The notes beneath the pieces were generated by a model. It was not told where the DNA came from and did not search any database. It saw nothing but the letters and a program-made list of their open reading frames with translations. DNA of 64,000 bases from Rhizophagus irregularis (Eukaryota > Glomeromycota > Glomeromycetes > Glomerales > Glomeraceae), in assembly GCF_026210795.1 (NCBI RefSeq), contig NC_089456.1:870501-934500 (forward strand). The letters run 5' to 3'. The position numbers and the translations under genes are program-made. Within the stretch, counting starts at the first letter, position 1. Each line of letters begins with the position of its first letter. Positions 45,194 to 60,645 of this stretch are shown here, piece after piece.

Positions 45194-45370
45194 CAGTCAA
45201 CTCTTGTTATAACGAACCCTAGGTTCCAGACCTTAACTTCGCTATAGACTAGAGCTATAGTAAAGATTTTAAGAGATTTGATTGGTTAATTTGTTATAGC
45301 AAGGGGAAATTTATTATAGTTGTCTAAAAAATTCACTATATCAAGGGTTTGCTATATCAAGGTTTGACTG
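45194..45370. mobile_element. TA-flanked MITE (CAGTCAA termini)
   Basis: 177 bp with TA on both sides. The left end is CAGTCAACTCTTGTTATAAC and the right, inverted, is CAGTCAAACCTTGATATAGC. Similar ends occur at 58978-59165 and 59518-60029. It stops 13 bp before the MULE-like MITE. Confidence 0.75.
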
Positions 45371-45383
45371 TATAATAAATTAA

Positions 45384-45817
45384 GGGTATTGCTAAATATC
45401 ATCAGTGGTGATTGTCATCACATGTAAAATATTTTTTGTATTTTCAAAAATTTTTGACTGAGATATTATTTTAATTATAATATAAATATCATTACTATAT
45501 GTAAATTTATAGGTAGAACAAGTTTGGCTTAGATTATTAAGGCTGTTGTTTAGACAGTTTTTGAGAAAAATAGGAAAGTTTGATTTTATAAGCAAAATAC
45601 AATTTTTTGTTTTAAAAAAGATTTTTTTAGTCAAATTTTCAAAATTTTAGTGTGATTAGTATCTACTCAGGTTTGTTTTACATATTTATTATTTAAATTG
45701 AAATTTTTGAAAAAAAATTTATGATGTGTTTTCAACTCTGGCCAAAATTATAATTTTCGGCCAGAATTAAGTGGTGTGGTGCAATCGTAAGCATACCGGT
45801 GATATTTAGCAATACCC
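45384..45817. mobile_element. MULE-like MITE with 9-bp target duplication
   Basis: 434 bp with termini GGGTATTGCTAAATATCATC and the complement of GGGTATTGCTAAATATCACC. It is flanked by perfect ATAAATTAA copies at 45375-45383 and 45818-45826. A 9-bp duplication is the mark of Mutator-like elements (family knowledge). No coding capacity. Confidence 0.85.
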
Positions 45818-46230
45818 ATAAATTAAAATTAAATTTAAATTATTTGTGAAATTTAAGTATATGATATTATTATATAAATTTTTCAGCAATGAATTTATGT
45901 TATATGATATAATTGAATAAATAATTAGCAAATAATTGATAATGAAATGATCATCAATATTATAATAATAAAATAGGAATATCTACTATACTTTATAAAT
46001 TATAAAAAAATTAAAAACTTTTTAGATTGGTAATAATTACTACTAGTAATATTTATCAATTTTCTTATTTTTAATATTATATATAGCAATTAAGTACTTT
46101 AAATTTTTTTTGAATTTTTAGTAAATTAAATCAATTTTAAAGAAGTAAAAAGTGCTTAATTTTATAAAAATTAGTATATATAATATCCAGGATTTTTAAA
46201 ATATATGAAGTTTTTGTTTTAATAATTTTT

Positions 46231-46246
46231 AGAGATCTGTTAAAAA
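46231..46246. repeat. LINE target-site duplication, 5' copy
   Basis: AGAGATCTGTTAAAAA, identical to 49020-49035; it fixes the 5' junction of the LINE insertion at 46247. Confidence 0.9.
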
Positions 46247-46259
46247 CGCTTATAATATA

Positions 46260-46772
46260 ATGAGGAAAGCACATGATTACTTATTTAAATTTCACCCACT
46301 ATCAGACAACGAAGAATGGGACATACCATTAATAGGTCCAAATGTAAGAAATTTTGTATACCAACAGGCGCCGAAGATGCACACGAAAGATAAAGAACTT
46401 ATTATAAGAAAAGCGGCATCTATGTCAATTTATGGTGCATTACAGCTGGTTAATCAAGATGCTTCAGATACAATCACATGGCAACAGATTTGTGACGTCA
46501 ATAAAAGACCAGCTAGGGGAAAAATTCCGAGATGGTTCACTTTACTAGTGGAACTCATACAGAAGGCATCTTATTTAAAGGATTTCTGTATGACAGAAAG
46601 GACGCCCTTTAATTCAGAAAATTCCTTAAAACATAAAGGAAGTGATTTAGAAAATGCACAGGCATTTAAAATGTTAAAGAAACCTCCATCTATAGATAAC
46701 AGAAAGAAAGAATTCATCCACATGCAGCAGGATCACACACTAACATTTGGACAAATTAATAAAAAACATTAA
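46260..46772 (+). pseudogene. LINE RT C-terminal region
   Basis: It matches residues near the end of the copy 1 RT ORF (MRKAHDYLFKFHPLSDNEEW, NVRNFVYQQAPKMH, SIYGALQLVNQDASDT). The stop at 46770 is followed in the same frame by TGKHTIQYWVITDSEQKMDN and then the RNase H ORF at 46824, so one in-frame stop separates the two parts; the catalytic RT half is missing through truncation. Function is therefore lost. Confidence 0.85.
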
Positions 46773-46823
46773 ACTGGCAAACATACAATACAATACTGGG
46801 TTATAACAGACAGTGAGCAGAAA

Positions 46824-47855
46824 ATGGATAATGAAAAGCCATACAAAATAATTAAGCGATGTGGAGGTTGTTCACTAAATGATAGAAGAGTCAATAAAGA
46901 AACTCATGGCTGCTATTTTAACAAAGACCGCTTGTTATTAACTTGTATAAATAGAGTACCCAAATACCGAAATGATCCAGATATTAGAATAGTAAAAGAC
47001 ATTATAGAAAATAGAAATTATTCACTTCCACAACAAACTGTAGAACATAGTCTTGTGGGTATACAGATTTCAGACTATGATACGGCCTTAATCCAAAACA
47101 CATTGTTAGACAACGAAGCCATACAACAGCATACAACATTATTAAACAACAAGAACCGACTGAATTTTGTCCCACATGATACGATTAACATATACACAGA
47201 TGGCTCACTAACAAATCGTTTTAACAACAGCTCTAACACATTTACAAAACTCATGGGCACAGGTTGGGTAATATTGAATAATAAAGATGAAGTAATATTA
47301 GAATGCAACAGTTCAATCACAGATTGGCCTTCATCCACATGTGCAGAACTAGGAGCCATTCTGTCAGCCATATTAGTTTTACAGACAGGACAGAAAGCAA
47401 ATATTATTACAGACTCACAAGCTGCCATAGATAGTATTAATCACACAAGAACAAATCTAACAAATGGTAAAAACAAAACTCGAACATGGTGCAAATGTAA
47501 CAACTATAGTATAGTAAGTAGTATAATTAACCTTATTGATAGTAAACAGTTAGAAATAAAGTTGGTAAAAGTTAAAGGTCACTCAGGAGTCAAGGGCAAT
47601 GAAGAAGCAGATAGGGTGGCAAAAAACAATACAAAGAAACCAACTTGCATCAATATTAAAGATTCCAACAAAAAGGATTTAATATATGATATCTACTGGA
47701 ATGGCAAAAGAGTTGACAGAAATATCAGAAAATTTATAGATAAATTGTGTGAAACTACATTAGATGCTGCATGGTCCCTCAACCGCACACATAGATCAGT
47801 CTTTTCAGATACAACTGACACAATAGAAGAAGAGGTTACTTGGACACCTGTTTAA
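46824..47855 (+). pseudogene. LINE RNase H domain
   Basis: 343 residues. After IKRCGGCSLNDRRVNK come the RNase H elements NIYTDGSLTNR (Asp), AELGAILSAILVLQTG (Glu), IITDSQAAIDSI (Asp) and KVKGHSGVKGNEEADRVAK (His/Asp): all four acidic positions are present. In the family it removes RNA from the RNA-DNA hybrid during retrotransposition. The frame stops at 47855; coding resumes in another frame at about 47850-48060 with a CRFCLEENEDDDRMIYC knuckle. The domain reads intact, but the element is truncated, so it is scored as a pseudogene. Confidence 0.9.
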
Positions 47856-48086
47856 AAAAAATACAGGACACAACTGTACAACATCACTAACAAATGACAG
47901 ATTCATCAAACACTTGAAACTTTTAAATTGTTTGCTCCCAACTCTAGAAATCATGAAGGAAAGAAGATATGACTTATATGGAGATGTAAAATGTAGGTTT
48001 TGTCTTGAAGAAAATGAAGATGATGATCGTATGATATATTGTCAAGCAGGCTACAAGTTAATAAGTGGACGGATTAGCTAATTGTA

Positions 48087-48737
48087 ATGTATGGTAAAAA
48101 TTGTAATCAAATAATTAAAAAAAGATTTTTAATAGTATATATCATTAACAAATTTCGCAATAAGTACAATTGTAGCGACAACACTGTATGTAAATGTAAT
48201 CAAATAATTAAAAATTTTTTATTACAAGAAAAACATATTCAATTAAGTCAAGAAGACACACAACAACTGCTCTCATGGAATAACAACTTCTTTGCTAACA
48301 CAACTGCTATTGATTTGAATATCGCTATTCCCTATGTTCACTTAATGATAAAAAGTTTTTTTCCAAAAGGAAAATACAAGGAACTCAAGACCATTGTTAA
48401 GTCAAAGAGAATAGCATTAACTATTGCAGCCCTTTTCTTGGAAGTATTTGTTAGTGAATTTTACAATATCATCTGGCAACCACGTTGTAGGGCAGTAGCA
48501 GAATGGGAACATACTAAAGGCATAAAAAAACAAGATTTAAGGAAAAGGCCATTAGCATATCAACGCATTGCATACAATCGGATTCTAACTATACAAACAG
48601 AAGAGGGTACGTTTGATTTGGAAAAAAGAAAAATTTTGAAACATAATGAACAATGGTCAATAGCATTAGAAAAAACAAAACAATACATTAACCAATTTAT
48701 TAGAGAAGGGAACAGGGGTACTTTGGAAGGTATATAA
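48087..48737 (+). pseudogene. LINE C-terminal domain
   Basis: 216 residues rich in Lys, Ile and Asn, continuing the element polyprotein after the Cys/His knuckle (IQLSQEDTQQLLSWNNNFFA, IIWQPRCRAVAEWEHTKGIK). It ends just before the 3' untranslated region, and its last third aligns with the relic at 20785-21060. The conserved SRAVAEWE-like block in two copies argues for a real domain; its role is unknown, and a basic nucleic-acid-binding function is only inference. Confidence 0.7.
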
Positions 48738-49019
48738 TAATACAAAAATATACAAATATAATATAACCTTTCTTTTTTTTTTATCTAGAGGGTAGTGAAA
48801 GCATTTACTTAAGCTTTATGAAATAGTGATCCTATATAATTTAATAGCTACTATTGAAGGATATAGGTGAATTTCATAAGGTAATGGTAGGGCACAGGAG
48901 CAATCTTATGGATGGGGAACTGGTTTGGAGTTTTAATAAATTAGTTATATAACATATGTTTTTACATTCCTACATATAACTAATAAACTCACAAATTGCA
49001 CTACCTTGGTTAAAAAAAA

Positions 49020-49035
49020 AGAGATCTGTTAAAAA
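49020..49035. repeat. LINE target-site duplication, 3' copy
   Basis: AGAGATCTGTTAAAAA immediately after the A-run of the LINE; identical to the 5' copy. Confidence 0.9.
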
Positions 49036-49617
49036 TAAAATTCAATTTCTGAATTATTTATTTAAATTAGTATAAAATTAATATGCTTTGTTACCTATTA
49101 TTATAAATATATCAAATTGTCAGAATTTTCTAATAAGGGACAATTACAAAAAAATTATTCAAAAAGACAACTACTGGATCTTGTTAGCTTTTTATATAAA
49201 ATTCTAGTAAGTTAAACATCACGGGAAAAGTCGATCAATATAATTAAACCACGATACCCTGACAATACATAATTACATATTGGTTGAGTGGATTGGGTCC
49301 CGCAATTCGATTTGCTAAATTTTAATTTGTGGCTTTTCAAAATTTCCCTATTTATAACTTTGCATATCGCAACGCCACCGACTTCCTAAAAATGAAAGCC
49401 ATGTTACCGTTAGATAGCTACTGTTTTACCGAACCGCCGTAAATCGTAACGTAATACAAGTGTCATTACGAACTGATTTTGCCCCCTTTTTATTTAACAC
49501 ACCAGTTCAAAAAATCATTTCAACAAATTTTTTTTTCCTCCACTGCTTCTTATTGTACACATAGCCTTCTATCAAGCCACACTTAGAAAACTCTATACTT
49601 TCCCCTTTATATAAGTT
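49036..49617. promoter_or_regulatory. 5' flank of the zinc-finger gene
   Basis: About 580 bp between the LINE and the ATG. The base composition becomes less AT-rich from 49230 and the last 100 bp are pyrimidine-rich (TTTCCTCCACTGCTTC, CTTTCCCCTTTATATAAG), as in fungal core promoters and leaders. TATATAA lies 10 bp before the ATG, too close to be a TATA box. Confidence 0.4.
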
Positions 49618-51387
49618 ATGGAAAACGTTCAAGTAGGGAAAGTTAATATTCATAGTACTAAAGAAACTATACAAAATGACGTTATGGAAGAAGCCTCAAC
49701 TTCTCACGCTGATAGCACTGCGCCTCCAAACGCCGCCTCTTCAACTTTACAACAAATTTCAAAGGTAGAAAAACCACTCAGAAATCATTTAGCCGAGCAG
49801 CAAGTTATTCGTGCGAATACTTCCAAAAACGAAGGTTCCATGACTTCGTCTAACACAGTAATTACTTTCCAACAACAAGCTTGGATTGAAGAAGATAAAA
49901 CTGACCTTTCAAATTCAACAATAACATCAGTAACAACACAGAAGGAGCCTGTTATGACTGAGTCGCTTGTTCAAAACTTACCTACGGGCATTTCGTCCAC
50001 TACTCCGTCCACAACTCATGATATAAACATGATGACACCCAATATGAAAAATTTGAATGCTCCTGGTCGATATACTACAGATTCTGCTAACTTTTCTTCC
50101 CCTTCAACTCCTTTAGATTCTTCTCCTTCAGGAACCTTTAATCAATTTTCTGTAAATACAGATAAAACAACTCCTGGACAGCAAAATAATCCTAATGCAG
50201 CAAAAGCAAAACCATTTGTTTGTAATGTGTGTAACCAGACTTTTAGCCGACAGCATAACCTGAAATCTCATGCCTTAACTCATTCCCAAGAAAAACCGTT
50301 CCAGTGTGAAATATGCCATCATTTCTTTCGTAGACATCATGATTTGAAAAGACATGCAAAATTACATACAGGAGAAAAACCATATCAATGTCAACATTGT
50401 AAAAGGAAATTTGCAAGATTGGATGCGTTGAATAGACATTTACGAGCCGAGAGTTTTTGCGGTGGACCACAGAAAAAACTTTTTCAGAATTCGGAATCCA
50501 AGTTGGAACCAACGTCGTCACAACAGCCACTTCTTCAACCACCGCCACAACAACCTGTGCCACAACCACAACAATCAATTCAGCCGCAAACGAAACCACA
50601 ATTAGATCAAAAGCAAAATTCACAACAGACACCACCACAATTACAGCAACAGCAATATAAACAATCCGTTGAAGATTTACAAAAAAAACAGGCTCAAAAT
50701 CAACCTAATAACAATACATCAGTTACTAAAAATGAAATATCATTTCAAAGACAACAACAAGTGATTCAAGAACAATATCATTGGGCTCAACAATCTCCAA
50801 CACAGCAGTTGTCTCAAATTCAGTCCATGCCTCAATCTAACAATACACAATCATTACAAGGAAAGCAAGCAAATATTGTTATGACAAATCAAGCTCATCG
50901 TCAGATAATATTCCCAGTTGATGCAACAACAACGACTACTGCTAATCCTCATTATAAAATGCAATATACTATTAGTAAGCCAATTCAAGAACCACAAAGG
51001 AGAGTTTCTGAGATGATGATAGCGAATGATCAAGATGTTGATGTCCATCCTAATAATGGTAAATCTTCACAGTTAATTGAGAGAAATAGTTATTTGGAGG
51101 AAAGAGTAAGAGAGTTAGAAAATGAAGTTATTAATGAGCGTAAACTACGAAGTCGTCGTGAGTTTTTGGAGAAACGAGTGAACGAACTTGAAATAGAAGT
51201 ATGTATATTGTTATTTATCTGAATTCGTACCGATCATATTTTATTCATACTCGATCTCTTTATTTAGAAAAATCTTCTGAAGCAACTTTTATTGGAACGC
51301 GATACTGGTTCGTCTGACATTTCACATCTTGAAAAAAAACGTAAAACAGCATCACCAATTGATTCATCTAAACATCAAAAAGATTGA
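49618..51387 (+). CDS. C2H2 zinc-finger transcription factor with leucine-zipper tail
   Basis: Two exons, 49618-51198 and 51268-51387, 566 residues. Residues 1-195 are Ser/Thr/Asn-rich and disordered. Three C2H2 fingers follow at about 200-283: FVCNVCNQTFSRQHNLKSH, FQCEICHHFFRRHHDLKRH and YQCQHCKRKFARLDALNRHL, the last two joined by the TGEKPY linker. Next is a Gln/Pro-rich stretch (about 300-450) typical of activation domains, then a heptad region YLEERVRELENEVINER with EKRVNELEIEKNLLKQLLLE likely to dimerise, and a basic end. The fingers would bind DNA in the nucleus. The finger layout resembles fungal regulators of the Azf1/Crz1 type, but orthology is unclear. Exon 2 supplies the end of the coiled coil, supporting the splice. 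Confidence 0.88.
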
Positions 51388-51806
51388 GATTGCATATTTA
51401 TAAATGATGTTGTAATATAAGTTGAATGAAGGCTTGTGGCATTCAGTGATTTATAGATATTTATATTTCCAAAATTTGAACTTTGCCAAATATTTTTGCT
51501 CTGTAAGGAAGCAAATAATCATAGTATATTTGATTTATTTTTTATTTTATTACTGTTAACTAATATTTATCAATGATTTTAATTAAATGTTAAAAATCTA
51601 AATTTTTATATTACTGTATTTTAAATGCACAATAAAATAAATGCTTGTGAGAGTTATACTCTCTTTTACTATTACCTATTACAGTGAAATGAAAAGTTTT
51701 AAACATTTAGTTATTTTAAAATAAATTGTAAAATAATTAAAAGAAAATAATTAATTAGTTTTTAAGTTTTATGCGATTGTAGAAATAAATTATAATATTT
51801 ATTTTG
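51388..51806. other. Convergent 3' intergenic region
   Basis: A 419-bp gap between two genes that end towards each other (stops at 51387 and 51807). It holds both 3' untranslated regions; AATAAAATAAATG at 51631 is a plausible poly(A) signal for the zinc-finger gene. Nothing else is seen. Confidence 0.4.
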
Positions 51807-53349
51807 TTACATAGAAAGAGGTCTCTCTTGCATCCCAATGTTGTTTCTGATCGTGGTCTTATTATTTATTGAGACTTCTGAGGAAGCGGATTTAGGAGAA
51901 ATCGGAGAACTCAATTGAGCTTTTTTGTTCTTAAAAGAAAGGCTAATTGAGGCTGTTGATCAAATTATCATTCAAGGAATTAGTTAATTACGTTAAATTA
52001 TTAACTTTTGCTAAAAATAGATAAACAATTACCCAAGCCGCTAGCAACACTATTCTTTTTCTTTCCTCTATTCTCCCAACTCTTGCTTTGACTACTCCCA
52101 CCATCACGAAGTTTCTGTGCGTGACCAACTAAGCGTTCAATCATTCGGTTGTATGTTTCTGAATCCATCATTGTTTGCTCGCGTTGATCCAACCAATATG
52201 TAAGAATATCCGAGGTTTGACGCGACAATGAAAGAATTTGTGATTTAAGAGTAAATAATTGAGTTGTTGTATATTCCTGTAGAGTTTCTTCTGATATTGA
52301 ACATAGCGACTTAGCCAATTCAACATCAATTTGTTTTGGTATCTCTGAGTGCGACGATGTATTATTTGTTTTAGAAAGATTTCCATATGAAGAGCTGGAA
52401 AGATTGTTATTTGATGAAGGTGTTGTGGACCTACTAACAGGTGCTGAGGACGAACACGTTGCTGATTTCGAAGCAGGTCGTAATGGTTGTGGAGATAACA
52501 TTGACGGAATCGATATCATTGTATTTGTATTGACTGGCACTTTTATCTTTAAGTTAATTAAATATACAATTACTATTTGACATCCTAAAGATTTCTTATA
52601 CGATAATTAACAAACCTCTTCTGCAACATCAATTCCCAAAGAAGCGTAAAATTCTCTTCTTATTTTGGATCTTTTCCACTGAAAAGGATTTTCAGTTGTC
52701 TCATAAGATATTTGTCGCCATATTTCTAAACTAAATCACCAAAAATAAAAATATTTAAATCTATAAAATATAAATCCCTTCGTTTTCCTTGAAAATTAAT
52801 AAATTCAAAGTGTAAAAAAACTAACCTTCCAGGTGTATTTAATATGGCTTCTAATCCAGTATCATCATCGGAATAGATTTCTTTTATATTTGTTGAAGAT
52901 ATATCGTCATTTGATCGAAATACTTTATCCAATACACTTGATAAATTTTCAATATCCACTTGAGGCTAATTATTTAAAAAAATAACGATGAATGAAATGA
53001 TCTACTTTGATTATGCTAGTGAAGAGATAATTAACATGTCTAAACTTACTAATTTTGTTTCAAACGAAACATTCGAAAGCTGTATACCAAAATTATTATT
53101 TAAATTATTTTCTTGAAAATTCCCTAATTTTTCAAATGAATCACTACTTTCTGTAAAATCTGCAAAATCATCAAAATCGTCAATTTTATGCCCTTTCTCT
53201 ATTGTTTCTTGAAAAGTTTCTAAATCGCTCCCATTAGCAAAGTCTGTAAATTCCTCGAAATCGTCGAAATTATCAGGAAAACTTCCAGTTAATACTTCTC
53301 TAAACTCCGATTCATTATTATTGTTTTCAAAATTTATTTTAGTTTCCAT
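51807..53349 (-). CDS. DF-motif protein, possible Laa2/aftiphilin-like AP-1 accessory factor
   Basis: Exons 53349-53050, 52965-52826, 52730-52616, 52546-52033 and 51952-51807 join in phase to 404 residues. The first 90 residues carry repeated Asp-Phe motifs (NFDDFEEFTDFANG, IDDFDDFADFTESS), the kind of motif that binds clathrin-adaptor appendage domains. Then come an acidic segment, a conserved-looking block IWRQISYETTENPFQW with REFYASLGIDVAEE, a Ser/Pro-rich linker, and a helical C-terminal region (LAKSLCSISEETLQEYTTTQ, DILTYWLDQREQTMMDSETY). The combination suggests a Laa2/aftiphilin-type partner of AP-1 at the trans-Golgi network (inference). It is divergent from cullin-1 and convergent with the zinc-finger gene. 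Confidence 0.6.
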
Positions 53350-53784
53350 TTTTCAGTTAGAATACGAAATCCTATAGCTCTGTATTTACTAGTAATAATT
53401 TTTAATCACGTGCATGAATTTTTGAGTCATGATTATTTTAAGTTCGTAATGTCGCAGTCCGTCATATTGATAAATCATTCGGACTTCGGAGTTTGCTTGT
53501 GCTACGTAAGAAAGAAATCAGGTTTTATATAACTTGCTAAAAGAGCCCAAATTTTTAAAAAAGATAGCTTTTGGGTTTCTACTCTGTAGTGTTATTTATT
53601 CACTGGCAGAGCAGTTTTTATCTACTTCATATTAAAGAGACTCTTTCAGGTTATTTTACTTGGCTTCTCTTAACTCACACCTCGATCACTTGCAATAATT
53701 TTTTATAAGGTAATAAAAAATAATATATAAAACTGCGGCAAAATTTAAACGCGCATTCTCATTTCAGTAATATCCTTAGCAGCA
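53350..53784. promoter_or_regulatory. Divergent promoter region, DF-protein gene / cullin-1
   Basis: 435 bp between opposite start codons (53349 minus, 53785 plus). It is less AT-rich than the surrounding non-coding DNA and includes GTCGCAGTCCGTCATATTG near 53449, but no known site can be named. Confidence 0.45.
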
Positions 53785-57560
<3,776 letters not shown>

Positions 57561-58977
57561 TTTTTAGTTAATTCGTTTAACATTACTATTAATTCTTTTC
57601 AGACAAATTTTATCATAGTGTATAATTTATCGGAATCTGCGTTAGATATTGTTGATAATAATTGCCATAGCTAAAATCGAGTCTTGGTAATAAAAGCTTG
57701 ACATGTTTTACTATAATGAACTAGCAGTAGTTTTGAAATTGTATAAACTTGGTGGTTTACTTCTCTTATGTTGATTATATACAATGATTCAGTCAAAAAA
57801 ATAGAAGTATTAAGCCTAAATTTTATGAACAATTTTATTTTTTTATTCTTTTTAACTCATTTTTCCTTATACTCCTTTTTTTTTAAAAAAAAAAATCCTT
57901 ATATTTTCTTTATATATGTACTTTTCTTGTAATAAATATCATAAATTTTTTAAATCAAAATAGTTATTTTTTTTTTTTATATTGGTCACGTGATATAATT
58001 TGTATAACCATATATTTAATTAAAAGATTATATATATAATAGTTTAAAAAATCAAATTATTAGTTATCCTAATATTATATATATTGCTTTTTAAGTATTA
58101 CTAAATAAAATCTAGACTTTTTAACCTTTAAAACCTTTACCAGTAAAAAATCAATTTTATTTTATAAATATTTTACTTTTTATATATTTAATAGGATTCT
58201 AAAAATCTTTTATCTATATTAGATAAAATAAAATTTTAGATATAAAGGCTATGCAAACTTAATTTTTTGGTTTATAACATAGCAATTTTAAAAATAACTT
58301 GGCAACCTAGTTTTAATGTTTTTTTTTTCAAAAAATTTATATATGAAATTTTTTTTTAATTTTAAAAAATTTTACCTAGTATAATAATATAAAAAATTTT
58401 TTTGGAAATCTAACAAAAACTAATCCAACCTGAATATAAGAACTGAAAAATTAAGTTTATATAGTCTAACTAAAAATTTTACTATAAGAAATTTTTTTAA
58501 ACTAAAAGTAAAATTATTAGTAAAAATATAAATTATATTAATTTTACTAGTTACTTACTGCTATTATTTAGTATGTATAGATTTATCAAAAGCTTTTCTT
58601 TGTTATATTTGTTTAGTTTATTATGTTACTAAAGTACTTTTTTTATTAGTTTAATTAAAGTATTAAACAAATTAAATATAAAAGGATTATTTACCTTAAT
58701 TATAAATTATAACCAAAAGGTCTCTTTTTTTACTTTAAAAAAAAGGTTAAAAAACTGATAAATTTTTAATTAAAAGGAAAAGTGTTATTTTATTTATTTA
58801 TTTTAAAATACAAATAATAGATTAAAAGTTAAAAAAACCTTATTTTAATATTATACTAAAATTATATATTTAAATAATTTAATTTAAATAACTCATTATA
58901 AATTATAATTGTATAATCTTTTTAAATTCTTCTACACTATTTTTCTAAATAAATAAATAAATAATAAATATATAACA
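57561..58977. other. AT-rich DNA without genes
   Basis: It starts with the cullin-1 3' untranslated region (possible poly(A) signal AATAAA near 57935). Beyond 58000 it consists of poly(A)/poly(T) tracts and TATATA runs with no coding stretch. I see nothing definable until the MITE at 58978. Confidence 0.4.
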
Positions 58978-59165
58978 CAGTCAACTCTTTTTAAGTGCAT
59001 GTAATATATATTTTTTCTTTAAATGCATTTTTTTACTCAGTTTTAAGTATATAGAGATTACATATAATTTCTTTCTCTAAATGTATATATACCCTTTTTA
59101 AATGCACATTTTTTTCAAATTTTTATTATAATTTCAAAAGAGATGCATTTAGAAAAAGTTGACTG
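58978..59165. mobile_element. MITE with CAGTCAACTC termini
   Basis: 188 bp: left CAGTCAACTCTTTTTAAGTG, right inverted CAGTCAACTTTTTCTAAATG. Followed by TA; preceded by CA, probably a mutated TA. The first ten bases match the element at 45194. AAATGCA units recur inside. Confidence 0.7.
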
Positions 59166-59517
59166 TATAACTAAATATAACTAAACTAAATATATCTAAA
59201 TATATTTATAAATACTAACTAAATAAATGTTTTATATAATTGCATTCTACTGGATGGATATAGTTTATGATAATTTGTTTGTATAATATATAAACTACAT
59301 ATCAATAAAGCATATATAGTAAATCATTAAAAAAAAAAAATGTTTATATGATAAAATGTATTTTGTTAAATTTATAATATAAATTTTCATACTATTATAT
59401 AATTTTATATTTAAGTAATAATTAAAAAATTCAATACACAATTATTTATTTAACTAATTAAAATTTCATATTAAAATAAGTAAATAAATATCTTATATGA
59501 GAGTAAATTTTATTATA

Positions 59518-60029
59518 CAGTCGTCACTGGATATAACGAATCTGCCGTTCCAAGCATTTTAGTTTGGTATATGATGAATTTGATATATGATATTCATATT
59601 ATATATTGAACTGTTCGGTATATAAATTTTATCCAATTAAATTATAGCAGCATATACTGTAATATTTAAAGTTCAGATGATTACATGATTTACTATAACA
59701 GATAATACTATGTTTTATTTAAAATTTATGTGTTCATCAATTTTTTAAGTATTTACCAGCTATTCAAATGAAAATTTTATCTGAAATAATTTTTCTGGTA
59801 GTCCATTCTTTTATATTACTAATTAAAGTTACGTGATAGTTCAGTATACTAAATATGTAACTGATATACTTGGGCTGGCTAAAATAAGTTCAGATGTGAT
59901 ATATAGTAATTTATTATGTGATTTCGTTATATCCAGTACAATTAATTATAAAAAAATCAGTTCTGTGAAACTTGGTTCAATACAACAAGTTTTCAGTACA
60001 AACAGGTTCGTTATAACCAGTGGCGACTG
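59518..60029. mobile_element. TA-flanked MITE with CAGTCG termini
   Basis: 512 bp. The left end CAGTCGTCACTGGATATAAC and the inverted right end CAGTCGCCACTGGTTATAAC agree at 18 of 20 positions, with TA at 59516-59517 and 60030-60031. The short ORF at 59833-60042 runs over the right end and is not a gene. Confidence 0.8.
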
Positions 60030-60645
60030 TATTGTTAAGTAACTTAAATCTAACATATTTATATATTGTTTAGAATTTTAAAATAATCTATACTTAAAAA
60101 TAGAATTAGAAAAATGTATTATGACAGTTCAAAAATTACTTCAGGAGATAACAACTGACACATCTGCAAAAGTGCTATAAATATATAAAACATTTAGTTT
60201 AAAAAAATAAAGCATTTAAAACTAAAAATTCTGCACTTAATTCAGAAATTAATAAATATTTAAAGTAATATTTTTGTTTTATTAATAAAAATCAGGTTAT
60301 TATTTTAATAACTTTATTTTTAAGAATATATTGTAAATTGATTTCCACATTAACTAAAAATAAAACTATTGCAAAAATACAAACCTCTAATAGAATTTGT
60401 TATAACTTATTGTCAAAAAAAAAGCATATTTATTTTAGATAATAAATTATTTAATGCAAAATGTTTTTTTTAAGCAATCAAACTTCCTGTAAAGTATGTT
60501 ATCCTATCAGAATGTCTATTAATGTCATTTAATTTTTGCTTAACCTAGTACCATTTCAAGTATTTTTTGTAATATTTTATTTTGTACAGTTAATATTATT
60601 TAATTACTGTTAAAATATTACTTTTTGAATATCAGATAATCCAGA
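60030..60645. other. AT-rich spacer
   Basis: No gene, repeat or RNA feature recognised between the MITE and the gene fragment that follows. Confidence 0.35.

Larger units (their letters stand above)
46247..49019 (+). mobile_element. 5'-truncated LINE, copy 2, with 16-bp target duplication
   Basis: A non-LTR insertion beginning inside the end of the RT region and finishing in a short A-run at 49012-49020. The 16-bp AGAGATCTGTTAAAAA lies at 46231-46246 and again at 49020-49035, a perfect target duplication. It contains the RT C-terminal part, an RNase H with its catalytic residues, a Cys/His knuckle near 47990-48040, a C-terminal domain and a 3' untranslated region. Truncation at the 5' end is normal for LINE insertion by target-primed reverse transcription. 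Confidence 0.92.

Noticed and set aside
50243-50638. Val/Ala-rich ORF opposite the zinc-finger gene
   Set aside because: Shadow of the CAA-rich Gln stretch and zinc fingers.
59833-60042. 69-residue plus-strand ORF
   Set aside because: Runs across the right inverted terminus of a MITE and out of it; no protein features.
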